DNA of 64,000 bases from Streptomyces sp. MH60. GTDB lineage: Bacteria > Actinomycetota > Actinomycetes > Streptomycetales > Streptomycetaceae. Under the pieces are notes generated by a model, which searched no databases, had not been told where the DNA came from, and saw nothing but the letters and a program-made list of their open reading frames with translations. The position numbers and the translations under genes were made by a program. Location of the stretch: NCBI RefSeq assembly GCF_002939385.1, contig NZ_MULI01000036.1, positions 1-64,000 of the forward strand. Direction: 5' to 3'. Below, in pieces: positions 50,737 through 59,818 of the stretch (positions are counted from its first letter, which is position 1; each line of letters begins with the position of its first letter).

Positions 50737-52173
50737 ATGGACCTCGGCGTGCGTTGGAAGCTGCACGGGGACGGCAAGGTGCCCGCCCCCGGAGCGGTGG
50801 TCCGCCCCGACGAACGACTCTCGTGGCCCCGCACGGCCGGCCTGGGCGCCCAGCACGTGGTGGCCATGTTCGGGGCGTCGTTCGTGGCTCCGGTCCTGAT
50901 GGGCCTGGACCCCAACCTCGCCATCATGATGTCGGGCGTGGCGACCGTCATCTTCCTGCTCGCCACCCGCGGCCGGGTGCCCAGCTACCTCGGCTGCTCG
51001 CTCTCCTTCGTCGGCGTCGCCGCGGTGATCCGGGCACAGGGCGGCACCAGTGCCACGGTCACCGGCGCGGTCCTCGTCGTCGGAGTCGCGCTGTTCCTGG
51101 TGGGACTCGCCGTGCAGCGGTTCGGGGCGCGGATCATCCACGCCGCGATGCCGCCGGTGGTCACCGGCGCCGTGGTGATGCTGATCGGCTTCAACCTGGC
51201 CCCCGTGACCGCGTCCACCTACTGGCCACAGGACCAGTGGACGGCGCTCCTGGTGATGCTCTTCACCGGTCTGGCCGTGGTGTGCCTGCGCGGCTTCTGG
51301 TCCCGGATCGCGATCTTCCTGGGGCTGGTCTTCGGGTACGCCCTGTCCTGGGCGCTGGACCGGATCTTCGGGAAGATCCACTCGGTGGACGGCGGCGGCA
51401 AGCTCACCGACCACTGGCGGCTGGACCTCTCCGCCGTGGGCCGGGCCGACTGGATCGGACTGCCGACCTTCCACGGGCCGAGCTTCGAGTGGTCGGCGAT
51501 CCTGGTCGCCCTGCCGGTCGTCATCGCCCTGATCGCGGAGAACGCCGGGCACGTCAAGGCGGTCGGCGAGATGACCGGCGACAACCTGGACGACAGGCTC
51601 GGCACGGCGATCTCCGCCGACGGCATCGGCTCGGTGCTCTCCACCGCCGTCGGCGGTCCGCCCAACACCACGTACTCCGAGAACATCGGCGTGATGGCCG
51701 CGACCCGGGTCTACTCGACGGCCGCCTACTGGGCCGCGGCGGGCTTCGCCCTGCTCTTCGGCCTCTGCCCGAAGTTCGGCGCGGTCGTCGCCGCGATCCC
51801 CGGCGGCGTGCTCGGCGGCATCACCGTCATCCTCTACGGCATGATCGGCCTGCTCGGCGCCCAGATCTGGATCAACGCCGGGGTGGACCTGCGCAACCCG
51901 CTGAACCTGGTACCGGCCGCCGCGGGCATCATCATCGGCGTCGGCAACGTCAGCATGGAGTTCACCGACACCTTCTCCCTGAGCGGCATCGCGCTCGGCA
52001 CCCTGGTCGTCATCACCGGCTACCACGCGCTGCGCGCCTTCGCCCCGGCCCACCTCAAGACGCAGCAGCCGCTGCTCGACGAGGGCACGTCGTCGTACGA
52101 CGCGAAGTCCGAGGACGGGAGCGCCGGCGGCGACGACGACGGTGACGGCGGGGCTCAGCGCGCCAGGTCGTAG
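50737..52173 (+). CDS. uraA: Uracil/xanthine permease (NCS2 family)
   Basis: A 478-residue membrane protein with about 14 helices. The NCS2 signatures are LGAQHVVAMFGASFVAPVLM, CSLSFVGVAAVI, and the substrate-site ENAGHVKAVGEMTG with GIGSVLSTAVGGPPNTTYSENIG nearby. This pattern fits the uracil (UraA) branch. The cytoplasmic tail is acidic and Gly-rich. The ATG at 50737 has a weak site. CTGAC-AATG-GTCAG lies 48-60 bases upstream and could be an operator. It overlaps the GH6 gene at its end by 19 bases. Confidence 0.9.
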   Translation: MDLGVRWKLHGDGKVPAPGAVVRPDERLSWPRTAGLGAQHVVAMFGASFVAPVLMGLDPNLAIMMSGVATVIFLLATRGRVPSYLGCSLSFVGVAAVIRAQGGTSATVTGAVLVVGVALFLVGLAVQRFGARIIHAAMPPVVTGAVVMLIGFNLAPVTASTYWPQDQWTALLVMLFTGLAVVCLRGFWSRIAIFLGLVFGYALSWALDRIFGKIHSVDGGGKLTDHWRLDLSAVGRADWIGLPTFHGPSFEWSAILVALPVVIALIAENAGHVKAVGEMTGDNLDDRLGTAISADGIGSVLSTAVGGPPNTTYSENIGVMAATRVYSTAAYWAAAGFALLFGLCPKFGAVVAAIPGGVLGGITVILYGMIGLLGAQIWINAGVDLRNPLNLVPAAAGIIIGVGNVSMEFTDTFSLSGIALGTLVVITGYHALRAFAPAHLKTQQPLLDEGTSSYDAKSEDGSAGGDDDGDGGAQRARS

Positions 52174-53360
52174 GCGTACGAGGGCGTGAACGTCCCCGGC
52201 TCGCCCCGGCAGCCGTCCGACTCCCCCGGCAGCTTGACCCAGAGGTAGGCGTCGATGCGCCCCATGCCGGTGGTGAGGGTCGGCGGGCGGCCGAGCTTGC
52301 GGCCGGCCGGGTCGCACCACTCCCCGTCGGGCGGGGCGCCGTTGCCGTTGCGGCTGGTGTCGATGACGGCGCCGAGGCTCGCCGGGCCGCCCAGCGCGTC
52401 CAGGACCGCGCGGTCGTAGGCGACCTCGTCGGCGGTGGCGTGGAAGTTGGAGACGTTGCTGAAGACGCCGTCGGAGGAGGCGGCCGAGGCGGCACCGGCC
52501 TGCTTCAGCCATGCCGCCTGCTCGGCGGGCGCGTGCCAGCCGGAGTGGCCCGCGTCGAAGTAGACCCGGGCGCGGGGATCGGCGTCCTTCATCACCCGGC
52601 CCGCCCGGGCCAGGGAGGCGAAGCGGTCGGCGCGCTCGGCGGCGGACAGGCACGCGGACTGGGCGACCGAGTCGGGTTCCAGTACGACGATCACCTCGCC
52701 GGAGCCCAGCCCGGCGGCGAACCGGTCGATCCAGGCGTCGTAGGCGTCGAGGTCGGGCGCGCCGCCCTCGGAGTGACCGCCGCAGTCGCGGTCGGGTATC
52801 GCGTACGGCACGAGGACCGGCACCCGGCCCTGGGCGGCGCCCGCGGAGGTGACGGCGCGGACCCGGGAGGTGAGGGTGGCCGGTGCGGGATCGGTGAACC
52901 AGACGGCGGCCGGGTGCCCGGCTATCCGGGAGGCGATGACGTCCTGGCGCGGGTCGCCCGGGTGGGCCCGGACCCAGTCGAGGACCTGCGACTCGGGGTG
53001 CCGGTAGATCCGGGTGGCGGCCCCCGGGTTCCGGGGTTCCCTCTTCGCGGAGGTCCGCTTCGGCGAAGGGCCGGGAGTCGGCTTCCCGGCGGTCGAAGTC
53101 GGCGACGCGGTGCGCGACGGCGACACCGACGGGGACGGGGACGGCGAGACGGGCAGGGCGTCCAGCCGCACCGAGTGGGTCACCCGCGGGCGGGCGGTGC
53201 CGACACCGCCGTGGTCCTCGCCGCCGAGCGCGGTGAGCATACCGGCGACGGTCCCCACCGCGACGACGACGGACGCCGCGGCGACCATCGCACCGCGGCC
53301 GGCGGCACGCCCGCGCACGGACCTGCGGGCGGTCCGACGCCGGGCACGACGGCCTGACAC
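52155..53360 (-). CDS. Membrane-anchored GH6-family glucanase
   Basis: A 401-residue protein. The N-terminus is very basic (SGRRARRRTARRSVRGRAAG) and followed by one hydrophobic segment (AMVAAASVVVAVGTVAGMLT), a signal anchor. A Ser-Pro-Thr linker covers about 70-120. The GH6 domain has PYAIPDRDCGGHSEGG (general acid Asp region), VVLEPDSVAQSACLS (second Asp), SNVSNFHA and the C-terminal WVKLPGESDGCRGEP. It likely cleaves beta-1,4-glucan. In Streptomyces, GH6 glucanases with CslA-type synthases act on hyphal-tip glucan; no synthase gene is nearby. The GTG at 53360 has GGGGGA upstream. Confidence 0.88.
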   Translation of the reverse strand: MSGRRARRRTARRSVRGRAAGRGAMVAAASVVVAVGTVAGMLTALGGEDHGGVGTARPRVTHSVRLDALPVSPSPSPSVSPSRTASPTSTAGKPTPGPSPKRTSAKREPRNPGAATRIYRHPESQVLDWVRAHPGDPRQDVIASRIAGHPAAVWFTDPAPATLTSRVRAVTSAGAAQGRVPVLVPYAIPDRDCGGHSEGGAPDLDAYDAWIDRFAAGLGSGEVIVVLEPDSVAQSACLSAAERADRFASLARAGRVMKDADPRARVYFDAGHSGWHAPAEQAAWLKQAGAASAASSDGVFSNVSNFHATADEVAYDRAVLDALGGPASLGAVIDTSRNGNGAPPDGEWCDPAGRKLGRPPTLTTGMGRIDAYLWVKLPGESDGCRGEPGTFTPSYAYDLAR

Positions 53361-53461
53361 GTACGATCCCCCTCCCCCGCGCGGCGGGCGCGTTCCCCCG
53401 TTCTGGGGAAGCGTCGGGCCCGCCGGCACAGCCGTCAGCCTAAAGCTGCGACGCTGCCGCC

Positions 53462-54157
53462 ATGGCGCACTGCGAGCAAGTCCCGACGGCCGCCCTGACG
53501 GTGGACACCGTGCTGTCCCGGATGCGCGCCCTCGACACGGCGCTGCCGGCCCGGGACGGGATCGCGGTGTTCAACCGCGTCTACCTGGCCGTCACGGAGG
53601 CCGTCGACCGGCACATCGACGGCGGCCGGTTCTCGGACGCCTCGGCCGCGACCGCGCTGGACGTGCGGTTCGCGGAGCGCTACCTGGCCGCCGTGGACGC
53701 GGCGGAGGAGGGCCGCCGTCCGCCCGCGTGCTGGCGTCCCGTGTTCCAGTTCCGCCGCCATCCCGGGGTACGGCCGCTGCAGTTCGCGCTGGCGGGCATC
53801 AACGCGCACATCGGCCACGACCTCGCGCTGGCCGTGGTGGACACCTGTCGTACGCTCGGCTGCGAACCCGTCGAGCTGGAGGACGAGTTCGACCGCGTGG
53901 GCGATCTCCTCGTCTCGCTGGAGGAGCGCATCCGCGACGAGCTGATGCCGGGTCCCGACCTCCTCCAGATCGCCGACCCGCTGACCCATCTGCTCGGCTC
54001 CTGGAGCCTGGAGCGCGCCCGCGAGGCCACCTGGGCGGCGGCCCGCGCGCTGTGGGCGCTGCGTCGGCTGCCGGACGTCGCCGGGGAGTTCACCGTACGG
54101 CTGGACGCCGCGGTGGGCTTCGCGGGCCGCATGCTGCTGACGCCCCTGCCGGACTGA
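53462..54157 (+). CDS. DUF5995 family protein
   Basis: A 231-residue helical protein matching the DUF5995 pattern: DGIAVFNRVYLAVTEAVD, WRPVFQFRRHPGVRPLQFAL, AGINAHIGHDLALAVVDTC and HLLGSWSLERAREATW. The conserved His and Asp in NAHIGHDLA suggest a metal or haem-like site but no activity is known. ATG at 53462. It is divergent from the GH6 gene across about 100 bases and not clearly in an operon. Confidence 0.85.
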   Translation: MAHCEQVPTAALTVDTVLSRMRALDTALPARDGIAVFNRVYLAVTEAVDRHIDGGRFSDASAATALDVRFAERYLAAVDAAEEGRRPPACWRPVFQFRRHPGVRPLQFALAGINAHIGHDLALAVVDTCRTLGCEPVELEDEFDRVGDLLVSLEERIRDELMPGPDLLQIADPLTHLLGSWSLERAREATWAAARALWALRRLPDVAGEFTVRLDAAVGFAGRMLLTPLPD

Positions 54158-54218
54158 CCGGCGGGTTGCCACGGCGCGCGCTCCCGGAACTCCCGTGCGA
54201 TCGCTGTACGTTGAAACC

Positions 54219-54281
54219 GGTGGGCCCCATGGGCCGCCTGGTGGGTCCTATGGGCCATCTGGTGAAAACCATGGGCGCCAT
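54219..54281 (+). repeat. Three 21-bp tandem repeats before the LLM gene
   Basis: Units at 54219-54239, 54240-54260 and 54261-54281 share the frame GGTGnnnnCCnATGGGCnnCn. The first two differ at four positions and the third is more diverged. They form most of a short leader reading frame. Confidence 0.8.
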
Positions 54282-54315
54282 CGCACCCCGACTGCGAAGG
54301 AGTACCCCGGTATGA
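54220..54315 (+). CDS. Putative 31-residue leader peptide built of heptad repeats
   Basis: A short frame from GTG 54220 (or ATG 54229, or TTG 54211) ends in TGA at 54313-54315, overlapping the ATG of the LLM gene. It encodes VGPMGRL-VGPMGHL-VKTMGAI, then a basic tail, APRLRRSTPV. The overlap would couple translation. There is no good ribosome site, so it may simply be untranslated repeat DNA. Confidence 0.35.
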   Translation: MGPMGRLVGPMGHLVKTMGAIAPRLRRSTPV

Positions 54316-55244
54316 CGACCCGGCTCGGACTCGGCCTTCCCCAGATGCGGCAGTACGACATCGGCAAGGACGTCCCCGACGTGGCGCGCGCGGCGGAGCG
54401 GATGGGCTACGAGAGCCTGTGGGTGTTCGAGCGCGCCCTGTTCCCGGAGCCCGCGACCCAGGGGCTCTACGGCATCGAGGGCCTGCCCTGGCCGGACACG
54501 TACCGGAGCGTGGCGGAACCGCTGGTCACCCTCGCCCTCGCCGCCGCGGTCACGGAGCGGGTCCGGCTGGGCACGAGCGTGCTGGTCGCCCCGCTGCACG
54601 TCCCCTTCCAGCTGGCCAAGTCGCTGGCCACGCTGGACGCGGCGAGCGGCGGCCGGGTGGTGGCGGGCTTCGGCACCGGCTGGTCGCACGACGAGTACGC
54701 GGCGGCGTCCGTACGGCCGTTCGCCGAGCGCGGCGCCGCCCTCGACGAGCTGATCGGGGTGTGCCGCGCGGTATGGGGACCCGATCCGGTGGTGTACGAC
54801 GGGGAGATCACGAAGATCGCGTCCGCCGTGGTCGGCCCCAAACCCGCCCGGCCGATCCCGATCCTGCTGGCGGCGGGCGACAGCGGGCGGGCCCGGCGCC
54901 GCCTGGTCGACCACGCCGACGGCTGGCTGCCGACCGGCATCGGCGCCGAGACCGTCGCCGCGCAGCTGCGGGAACTGCGGGAACTGGCCGCCGAGCGGGG
55001 CCGCACGAAGCCCATCCGCACGGTGCTGCGGGTCAACACCCGCTACAGCGCCGCGAACCACGAGGGCTCCGACCGCCGCCCCTTCCAGGGCGGCGTCGAC
55101 CAGATCGTCGAGGACCTGGCCGCGCACGCCGAGATCGGTTTCGACGAGATCCTCATCGACGTGCAGAGCACCACGCGCGACGCCGGGGAACTCAAGGACG
55201 TCGCCGCCCAGGTCTACGAGAAGGCGAGGGCGGCCGGGGTCTAG
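54312..55244 (+). CDS. LLM-class F420-dependent oxidoreductase
   Basis: A 310-residue luciferase-like TIM barrel: RLGLGLPQMRQYDIGKDVPD, GYESLWVFERALFPEPATQG, RVRLGTSVLVAPLHVPFQLA, AKSLATLDAASGGRVVAGFG and GFGTGWSHDEYAA. This is the TIGR03619-like F420-dependent group. It would use reduced F420 or flavin on an unknown substrate. The ATG at 54312 has GAAGGAG upstream and overlaps the stop of a short leader frame. It converges on the davB-like gene with 15 bases between. Confidence 0.88.
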   Translation: MTTRLGLGLPQMRQYDIGKDVPDVARAAERMGYESLWVFERALFPEPATQGLYGIEGLPWPDTYRSVAEPLVTLALAAAVTERVRLGTSVLVAPLHVPFQLAKSLATLDAASGGRVVAGFGTGWSHDEYAAASVRPFAERGAALDELIGVCRAVWGPDPVVYDGEITKIASAVVGPKPARPIPILLAAGDSGRARRRLVDHADGWLPTGIGAETVAAQLRELRELAAERGRTKPIRTVLRVNTRYSAANHEGSDRRPFQGGVDQIVEDLAAHAEIGFDEILIDVQSTTRDAGELKDVAAQVYEKARAAGV

Positions 55245-55259
55245 GGCCCCAAGCGCCCT

Positions 55260-56957
55260 CTAGTCCTCGGGCAGCTCCACCGGCGCGATCTCCTCGTACA
55301 GGTCGCCCGGGCCCGGGTTGGTCGGGTCGGTCTCGCCGCCGAGGTGGTGCATGACGCCCCAGACCGCGTTCAGCGCGGTCTGGACGGCGCCCTCCGCCCA
55401 GCCGGCCGTCCAGGAGATGTCGTCGCCGGCGAGGAAGATGCCCCGCTTGTCCTCGGGCAGCCGGTCCTGCACGAAGTGGGTGAACAGGCGGCGCTGGTAG
55501 CGGTAGTGGCCCGGCAGGTTGGCCTTGAACGCGCCCATGAAGTAGGGCTCGTTCTCCCAGGAGACCGTCACCGGGTTGCCGATGATGTGCTTCCTGATGT
55601 CGACCTTCGGGTAGATCTCGCCGAGTGACTTCAGCATGACCTCCATCCGCTCGTTCGCGGACAGCGGCAGCCACTTCAGGCTGTCGTCGCACCAGGTGTA
55701 GGAGAGGCAGATGACGGCGGGCCGGTCCGGGCCGTCGTCGAGCAGGTAGGTGCCGCGGGTCATGCGGTCGGTGAGCGTCATCGACATGACATCCCGGCCG
55801 GTGGCCTCGTCCTTGTCGAGCCAGAAGGGCCGGTCCACGGGCACGAAGAGCTTGCTGGACTCCATGTAGTGGGTGCGCTCGATCGCGGTCCAGTGGTCGA
55901 TCGGGAAGAGCGAGTCGTCGCAGGCGATCTTCGAGAGCAGCATCCAGGACTGGGCGGTGAAGATCGCCGCCCGGTAGGTGCGGATGTCGCCGTCGGCGTC
56001 GGTCACGGTGATGCGGTTGCCGGCGGTGCGGTTCAGCCGGGTCACGGCCGGGCGGGGTTCGCCGTCCACGTGCAGGGACTTCAGCGAGGTGCCGTGCGGC
56101 CAGTGGACGATCTTCTCGGGCTCGCGCTCCCAGAGCCTGAGCGGCAGTTGCTGGGAGCCGCCGACGATGCCGCGGTGGTGGTCGTCGGCCTCGGTGTAGA
56201 CGACGCGGAGGATCTCCAGGATGGAGTTGGGGAAGTCGGTGTCCCAGCCGCCGGTGCCGAAGCCGACCTGGCCGAAGATCTCGCGGTGCCGGAAGGACTT
56301 GAAGGCCTCGGAGTCGCACAGGAAGCCGTAGAAGGTCTGGTTGTCGAGCTTCTCGACCAGCTTCGCCCAGATCTCGCGGATGCGGGGGACGTCGCGCTCG
56401 CGCAGGGCGCGGTTCATGTCGGAGAAGTCGGCGCCCTCTTCGAGGCACTTCGCCCAGGCGTCGGCGACGTCCCGGTAGACCTGCGGCAGGTCGTCGAGCG
56501 TCTCGGCGTAGTGCGACTCGCCCTTGAGGTCGACGACCGTCGAGGGGGTCGCCTCGGCCAGCGGGTTGGGGAAGGCCCGGGTCCGAAGGCCCACCAGGTC
56601 GATGTAGTGCTGGAGGGCGGTGGAGGACGGCGGGAAGCGCATCGCACCCATCTCGGCGGTCAGCGAGGGGTCGCAGCCGTCGAAACCGACGGTGCGCAGG
56701 CGTCCGCCGATCCGGTCGGCCTCGTAGACGACGGGCCTCAGGCCCATCTTCATCAGCTCGTAGGCGGCCACGATGCCGGACAGGCCGCCGCCGATGACCG
56801 CGACCTCGGTGCCGTGCCCGGTCGCGGGTATCTGGCCGAGTCCGGCGGGGTGGGCGAGGAAGTCGTCGTACGCGTACGGGAAGTCCGGCCCGAACATGGT
56901 GATCGGCGGCTGCTGCTCGTCTGCGTGCTCGATCGCGTTGGGCACGGTGGACGTCAT
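55260..56957 (-). CDS. davB: L-lysine 2-monooxygenase-like flavoenzyme
   Basis: A 565-residue FAD amine-oxidase-fold protein. The N-terminus ITMFGPDFPYAYDDFLAHPA matches the Pseudomonas DavB pattern closely. EVAVIGGGLSGIVAAYELMK is the FAD-binding fold. EMGAMRFPPSSTALQHYIDL, GQVGFGTGGWDTDFPNS and FLAGDDISWTAGWAEGAVQT are also shared with DavB. That enzyme oxidatively decarboxylates L-lysine to 5-aminovaleramide. The amidase gene davA precedes it by 57 bases on the same strand. Tryptophan or arginine monooxygenase activity is an alternative in this family. Confidence 0.85.
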   Translation of the reverse strand: MTSTVPNAIEHADEQQPPITMFGPDFPYAYDDFLAHPAGLGQIPATGHGTEVAVIGGGLSGIVAAYELMKMGLRPVVYEADRIGGRLRTVGFDGCDPSLTAEMGAMRFPPSSTALQHYIDLVGLRTRAFPNPLAEATPSTVVDLKGESHYAETLDDLPQVYRDVADAWAKCLEEGADFSDMNRALRERDVPRIREIWAKLVEKLDNQTFYGFLCDSEAFKSFRHREIFGQVGFGTGGWDTDFPNSILEILRVVYTEADDHHRGIVGGSQQLPLRLWEREPEKIVHWPHGTSLKSLHVDGEPRPAVTRLNRTAGNRITVTDADGDIRTYRAAIFTAQSWMLLSKIACDDSLFPIDHWTAIERTHYMESSKLFVPVDRPFWLDKDEATGRDVMSMTLTDRMTRGTYLLDDGPDRPAVICLSYTWCDDSLKWLPLSANERMEVMLKSLGEIYPKVDIRKHIIGNPVTVSWENEPYFMGAFKANLPGHYRYQRRLFTHFVQDRLPEDKRGIFLAGDDISWTAGWAEGAVQTALNAVWGVMHHLGGETDPTNPGPGDLYEEIAPVELPED

Positions 56958-57014
56958 GGGGTACGGACTCCTTGCACGGGTGGAACGGGGGGGGGCGGGG
57001 CGCGCGGTTCGGGC

Positions 57015-57803
57015 TCAGGCGAGGGTGCCGTAGAGGCCGGGGCGGCGGTCCTCGAGGTACGGGTTGGCCTCGCGCGAGGCGGCCAGCAGGGCGGGGTCGG
57101 CGTCGGCGAGGAGCAGTTCCTCGGCTCGCCCGGCACGCGCGCGGGCGATGCCGTCGGGCCCCGCGAGGGTGGACAGGCCGACGAACTCGAACTCGCCCTC
57201 GCAGCCGACGCGGTTGACGTACGCGACGTACATCTGGTTCTCGAAGGCCCGCACCGGCACGACGGACTCGGCGACGAACTGGAACGGGTGCATCTGCGCG
57301 GTCGGGACGAGCAGCAGGTCGGTGCCGGCCAGGGCGTGGGCGCGGACGTTCTCCGGGAACTCGACGTCGTAGCAGATCATCAGGCCGACGGTGAGGCCGT
57401 CGAGCCGCGCCTGTACGACGGGCCGCTCCCCCGGTGTGAAGTGGTCGCGCTCGAAGCAGCCGAAGAGGTGGGTCTTGCGGTAGCCGGCCAGGCGGGTGCC
57501 GTCGGCGGAGATCAGCTGCACGGAGTTGAAGACGCTCTCGCCCTCCCGCTCCGGGTAGCCGTAGGCGATCGCGAGGCCGTGGCGCCTGGTGATCTCCGCG
57601 ACGGCGTCGGCCGAGTCGCCGTCGGCGGGCTCGGCGAGGACGCCGATGTCGTCGCCTATGGCGTACCCGGTCAGGAACAGCTCGGAGGTGACGAGCAGCG
57701 CGGCGCCCGCGGCGGCGGCGCGGCCCGCGGCCTCGTCGAGGACCTTGAGGTTCTCGGCGGTGGAACCGGGGCGGCCGGAGCTCTGGAGCAGGGCGGTGCG
57801 CAT
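57015..57803 (-). CDS. davA: 5-aminovaleramide amidase-like nitrilase-fold hydrolase
   Basis: A 262-residue carbon-nitrogen hydrolase. The Glu-Lys-Cys triad is in LLVTSELFLTGYAIGDD, LAGYRKTHLFGCFERDHF and VGLMICYDVEFPENVR. AIAYGYPEREGE and FNSVQLISADGT match Pseudomonas DavA. It would turn 5-aminovaleramide into 5-aminovalerate in the cytoplasm. It is first of a two-gene unit with davB, behind a set of AsnC-like sites at 57882-57943. Genes for the next steps (davT, davD) are not in the window. Confidence 0.85.
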   Translation of the reverse strand: MRTALLQSSGRPGSTAENLKVLDEAAGRAAAAGAALLVTSELFLTGYAIGDDIGVLAEPADGDSADAVAEITRRHGLAIAYGYPEREGESVFNSVQLISADGTRLAGYRKTHLFGCFERDHFTPGERPVVQARLDGLTVGLMICYDVEFPENVRAHALAGTDLLLVPTAQMHPFQFVAESVVPVRAFENQMYVAYVNRVGCEGEFEFVGLSTLAGPDGIARARAGRAEELLLADADPALLAASREANPYLEDRRPGLYGTLA

Positions 57804-57881
57804 GCGTGTTCCTCACCGGAAGGCAGGGGGTCGGGGGCCAGATAGACGGTACGGTCGGCGGACTCGGCCGGACAAGACGGA

Positions 57882-57943
57882 CCTGTTGCGCGCCGGTGAG
57901 TGGATCGTTGCGTGCGTCGGGCACCGGACGGCGATTCGTTGCG
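57882..57943 (-). promoter_or_regulatory. Phased AsnC-like motif set upstream of davA
   Basis: Plus-strand copies are CCTGTTGCG (57882-57890), ATCGTTGCG (57904-57912) and TTCGTTGCG (57935-57943). Starts are 22 and 31 bases apart, about two and three helix turns. The same motif occurs with the same phasing upstream of the CAT-type permease. The likely ligand is the AsnC-type regulator encoded at 59351. Confidence 0.6.
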
Positions 57944-57960
57944 CTCCCTCCGGCGGGGGA

Positions 57961-59202
57961 TCAGGAAGGGGACCGGCGACTTCGGCGCCGTGCCCCGGCA
58001 GCCGCGGCCGCGGCCCGGACGGCACCGGCCAGCAGCAGCGCCGTCAGGAGGTAGGGCACCGCGGACAGCGCGAAGGCGGTGCCGTGGCCCCACGCCGTGG
58101 CCGCCGCCGCGTAGGCGCCGTAGGTGGCGAGGTTGCCCAGCTCGGTGCCGAGGCCCGCGACCGAGGTCAGGGTGGCCCGCCCGGTGTCGTCGATGCGCTG
58201 CTGGAGGCGGGCGTCGGCCAGCACGGTCGCGAGCTGGAAGCCGCCGAAGGCGAGCGCCACCAGGACGAGGGCGGCCGGTGTCCCGGCCAGGCCGCCCGCG
58301 GCCAGGGCGAGCGCCGAGCCGGTGAGCAGGGCGGCGAACCCGTTGGCGGTCAGGCGCTCCGCCGCTCCGGCCAGCAGGCCGCCGGCCGTGGCACCGGCCC
58401 AGATCACCAGCAGCAGCCAGGGCACAGTCTCGGGCGCCACCCCGGTGTCGCGCGCCAGCAGCGGGGTGTACTCGTCGAGCGCGCCCCACACCGCGGTCAC
58501 GGCCGGTACGAGGAGCAGCGCGCCGCGCACGGACCGGTCGGCGCGGGCGTCGGCGAGTCCGGCCCGCAGCGTCGCGGACCGGCGTTCGCCGCCGCCGGCG
58601 GGTGTGCGGTGCTCGGGGAACCGGGTCGCCACCGCCGCCCCGGTCAGACAGGCGAGCACGCTCGCCGCGCCCACCGCGTCGTAACCGCCCCAGGCGAACA
58701 CCGGACCGGCCAGGCCCATGGCGGACATGGTCGCGGCGATGCCGATCGCCCGGGCCCGGCCCATGACGCGGGCGTACTGGTGGGCCGCGCCGGCCCGGTC
58801 CAGCTCGTCGTAGACCAGCGCCTCCAGGGCGCCCGAGCCGAGCGCGCCGCCGGCGCCCCACAGCACGAAGCCGAGCGCGAAGGCGCCGTAGGAGGGCAGG
58901 AGCACCCACAGGGCGAAGCCGGCGGCGGTGAGCAGCGGGCCGAGGATCAGCGGCAGCCGCCGGGAGACGGCGTCGGCCCAGGCGCCGGAGGGCACCTCCA
59001 GCAGGACGCCGGTCAGCGACCACAGGGCGAAGAGCGAGGCCGTCTGCCAGACGGACAGACCGGTGTCGCTGAACAACAGCGCGTACACCGGGTAGAGCAG
59101 GACGAACTCGTCGCAGAACGCGGAGGCGTACAGCGTGCGCACGAGCCGGCGGGTGCCGGCGGGCGCGGTGGCGGCACGCCCGGGCGGAGGTGAGACGGTC
59201 AT
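57961..59202 (-). CDS. MFS transporter
   Basis: A 413-residue 12-helix major facilitator. The N-terminal VRTLYASAFCDEFVLLYPVY, the helix 2-3 loop SGAWADAVSRRLPL and the helix 5 region VMGRARAIGIAATMSAMGLA fit the drug-export-like YfkF/DHA1 branch. The ATG at 59202 has GGGAAGG upstream. It lies between the AsnC gene and davA on the same strand, with gaps of about 150 bases on both sides. A role with the lysine genes is possible but not shown. Confidence 0.85.
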   Translation of the reverse strand: MTVSPPPGRAATAPAGTRRLVRTLYASAFCDEFVLLYPVYALLFSDTGLSVWQTASLFALWSLTGVLLEVPSGAWADAVSRRLPLILGPLLTAAGFALWVLLPSYGAFALGFVLWGAGGALGSGALEALVYDELDRAGAAHQYARVMGRARAIGIAATMSAMGLAGPVFAWGGYDAVGAASVLACLTGAAVATRFPEHRTPAGGGERRSATLRAGLADARADRSVRGALLLVPAVTAVWGALDEYTPLLARDTGVAPETVPWLLLVIWAGATAGGLLAGAAERLTANGFAALLTGSALALAAGGLAGTPAALVLVALAFGGFQLATVLADARLQQRIDDTGRATLTSVAGLGTELGNLATYGAYAAAATAWGHGTAFALSAVPYLLTALLLAGAVRAAAAAAGARRRSRRSPS

Positions 59203-59350
59203 GAGGCCTTCCCGAGGGGGCGGATCGGACACCGGAGGTACGGCGTCCGGGGCGGCCCTCGGGAGGAGGCGCTACGGGTGGCGCGGGTGGATCAATGTCG
59301 CCAGGTCATGGCACCGATGCTAGACGGCAGGCGACGCCCCGCCCATCGGA

Positions 59351-59803
59351 TTACGCGGGCGAGCCCGACGAGAAGCGCCGCAGCAGCGGCGAGAGCACCA
59401 GCACGGACTTGGTGCGCTCCACGAACGGTTCCCCGGCGATCCGCTCCAGAACCCGCTCGAAGTGCCGCATGTCGGAGGCGAAGACCTGGGCGACCGCGTC
59501 CGCGTCCCCGGTGACGGTGGACGCGGCCACGACCTCCTGGTAGCGCTCCAGGCCCCGCTGGATGGTCTCGGGCGAGGTGTTGCGGCGGCAGTGGATCTCG
59601 ACGAACCCCTCCGTCTCCCAGCCGAGCGCGGCGGGGTCAACCCGTACGGTGAAGCCGGTGATGGCTCCGGTGGCGCGCAGCCGGTCCACGCGCCGTTTCA
59701 CGGCGGGCGCGGAGAGGCCGACCGACTGCCCGATGTCCGCGTAGGAGCGGCGGGCGTCCTCGGCGAGGGCGTGCACGATGCGTTCGTCGAGATCGTTCAG
59801 CAC
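59351..59803 (-). CDS. Lrp/AsnC-family regulator of the lysine gene group
   Basis: A 150-residue AsnC-type regulator. The helix-turn-helix is LDERIVHALAEDARRSYADI then GLSAPAVKRRVDRLRATGAI. The RAM domain has FVEIHCRRNTSPETIQRGLE and ASTVTGDADAVAQVFASDMR. It starts 15 bases after the permease stop and is cotranscribed with it. Motif sets shared by davA and the permease promoters are its probable sites, and lysine or a catabolite its ligand. Confidence 0.9.
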   Translation of the reverse strand: MLNDLDERIVHALAEDARRSYADIGQSVGLSAPAVKRRVDRLRATGAITGFTVRVDPAALGWETEGFVEIHCRRNTSPETIQRGLERYQEVVAASTVTGDADAVAQVFASDMRHFERVLERIAGEPFVERTKSVLVLSPLLRRFSSGSPA

Positions 59804-59818
59804 TGCGGGTCGTTCACT

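Noticed and set aside
54219..54281. CRISPR-like short repeats
   Set aside because: The units are contiguous without spacers and only three in number, so this is a tandem repeat.
55192..57924. A 910-codon minus-strand frame overlapping davB and davA
   Set aside because: It is frame-shifted relative to both enzymes and encodes Arg/Pro-rich sequence only.
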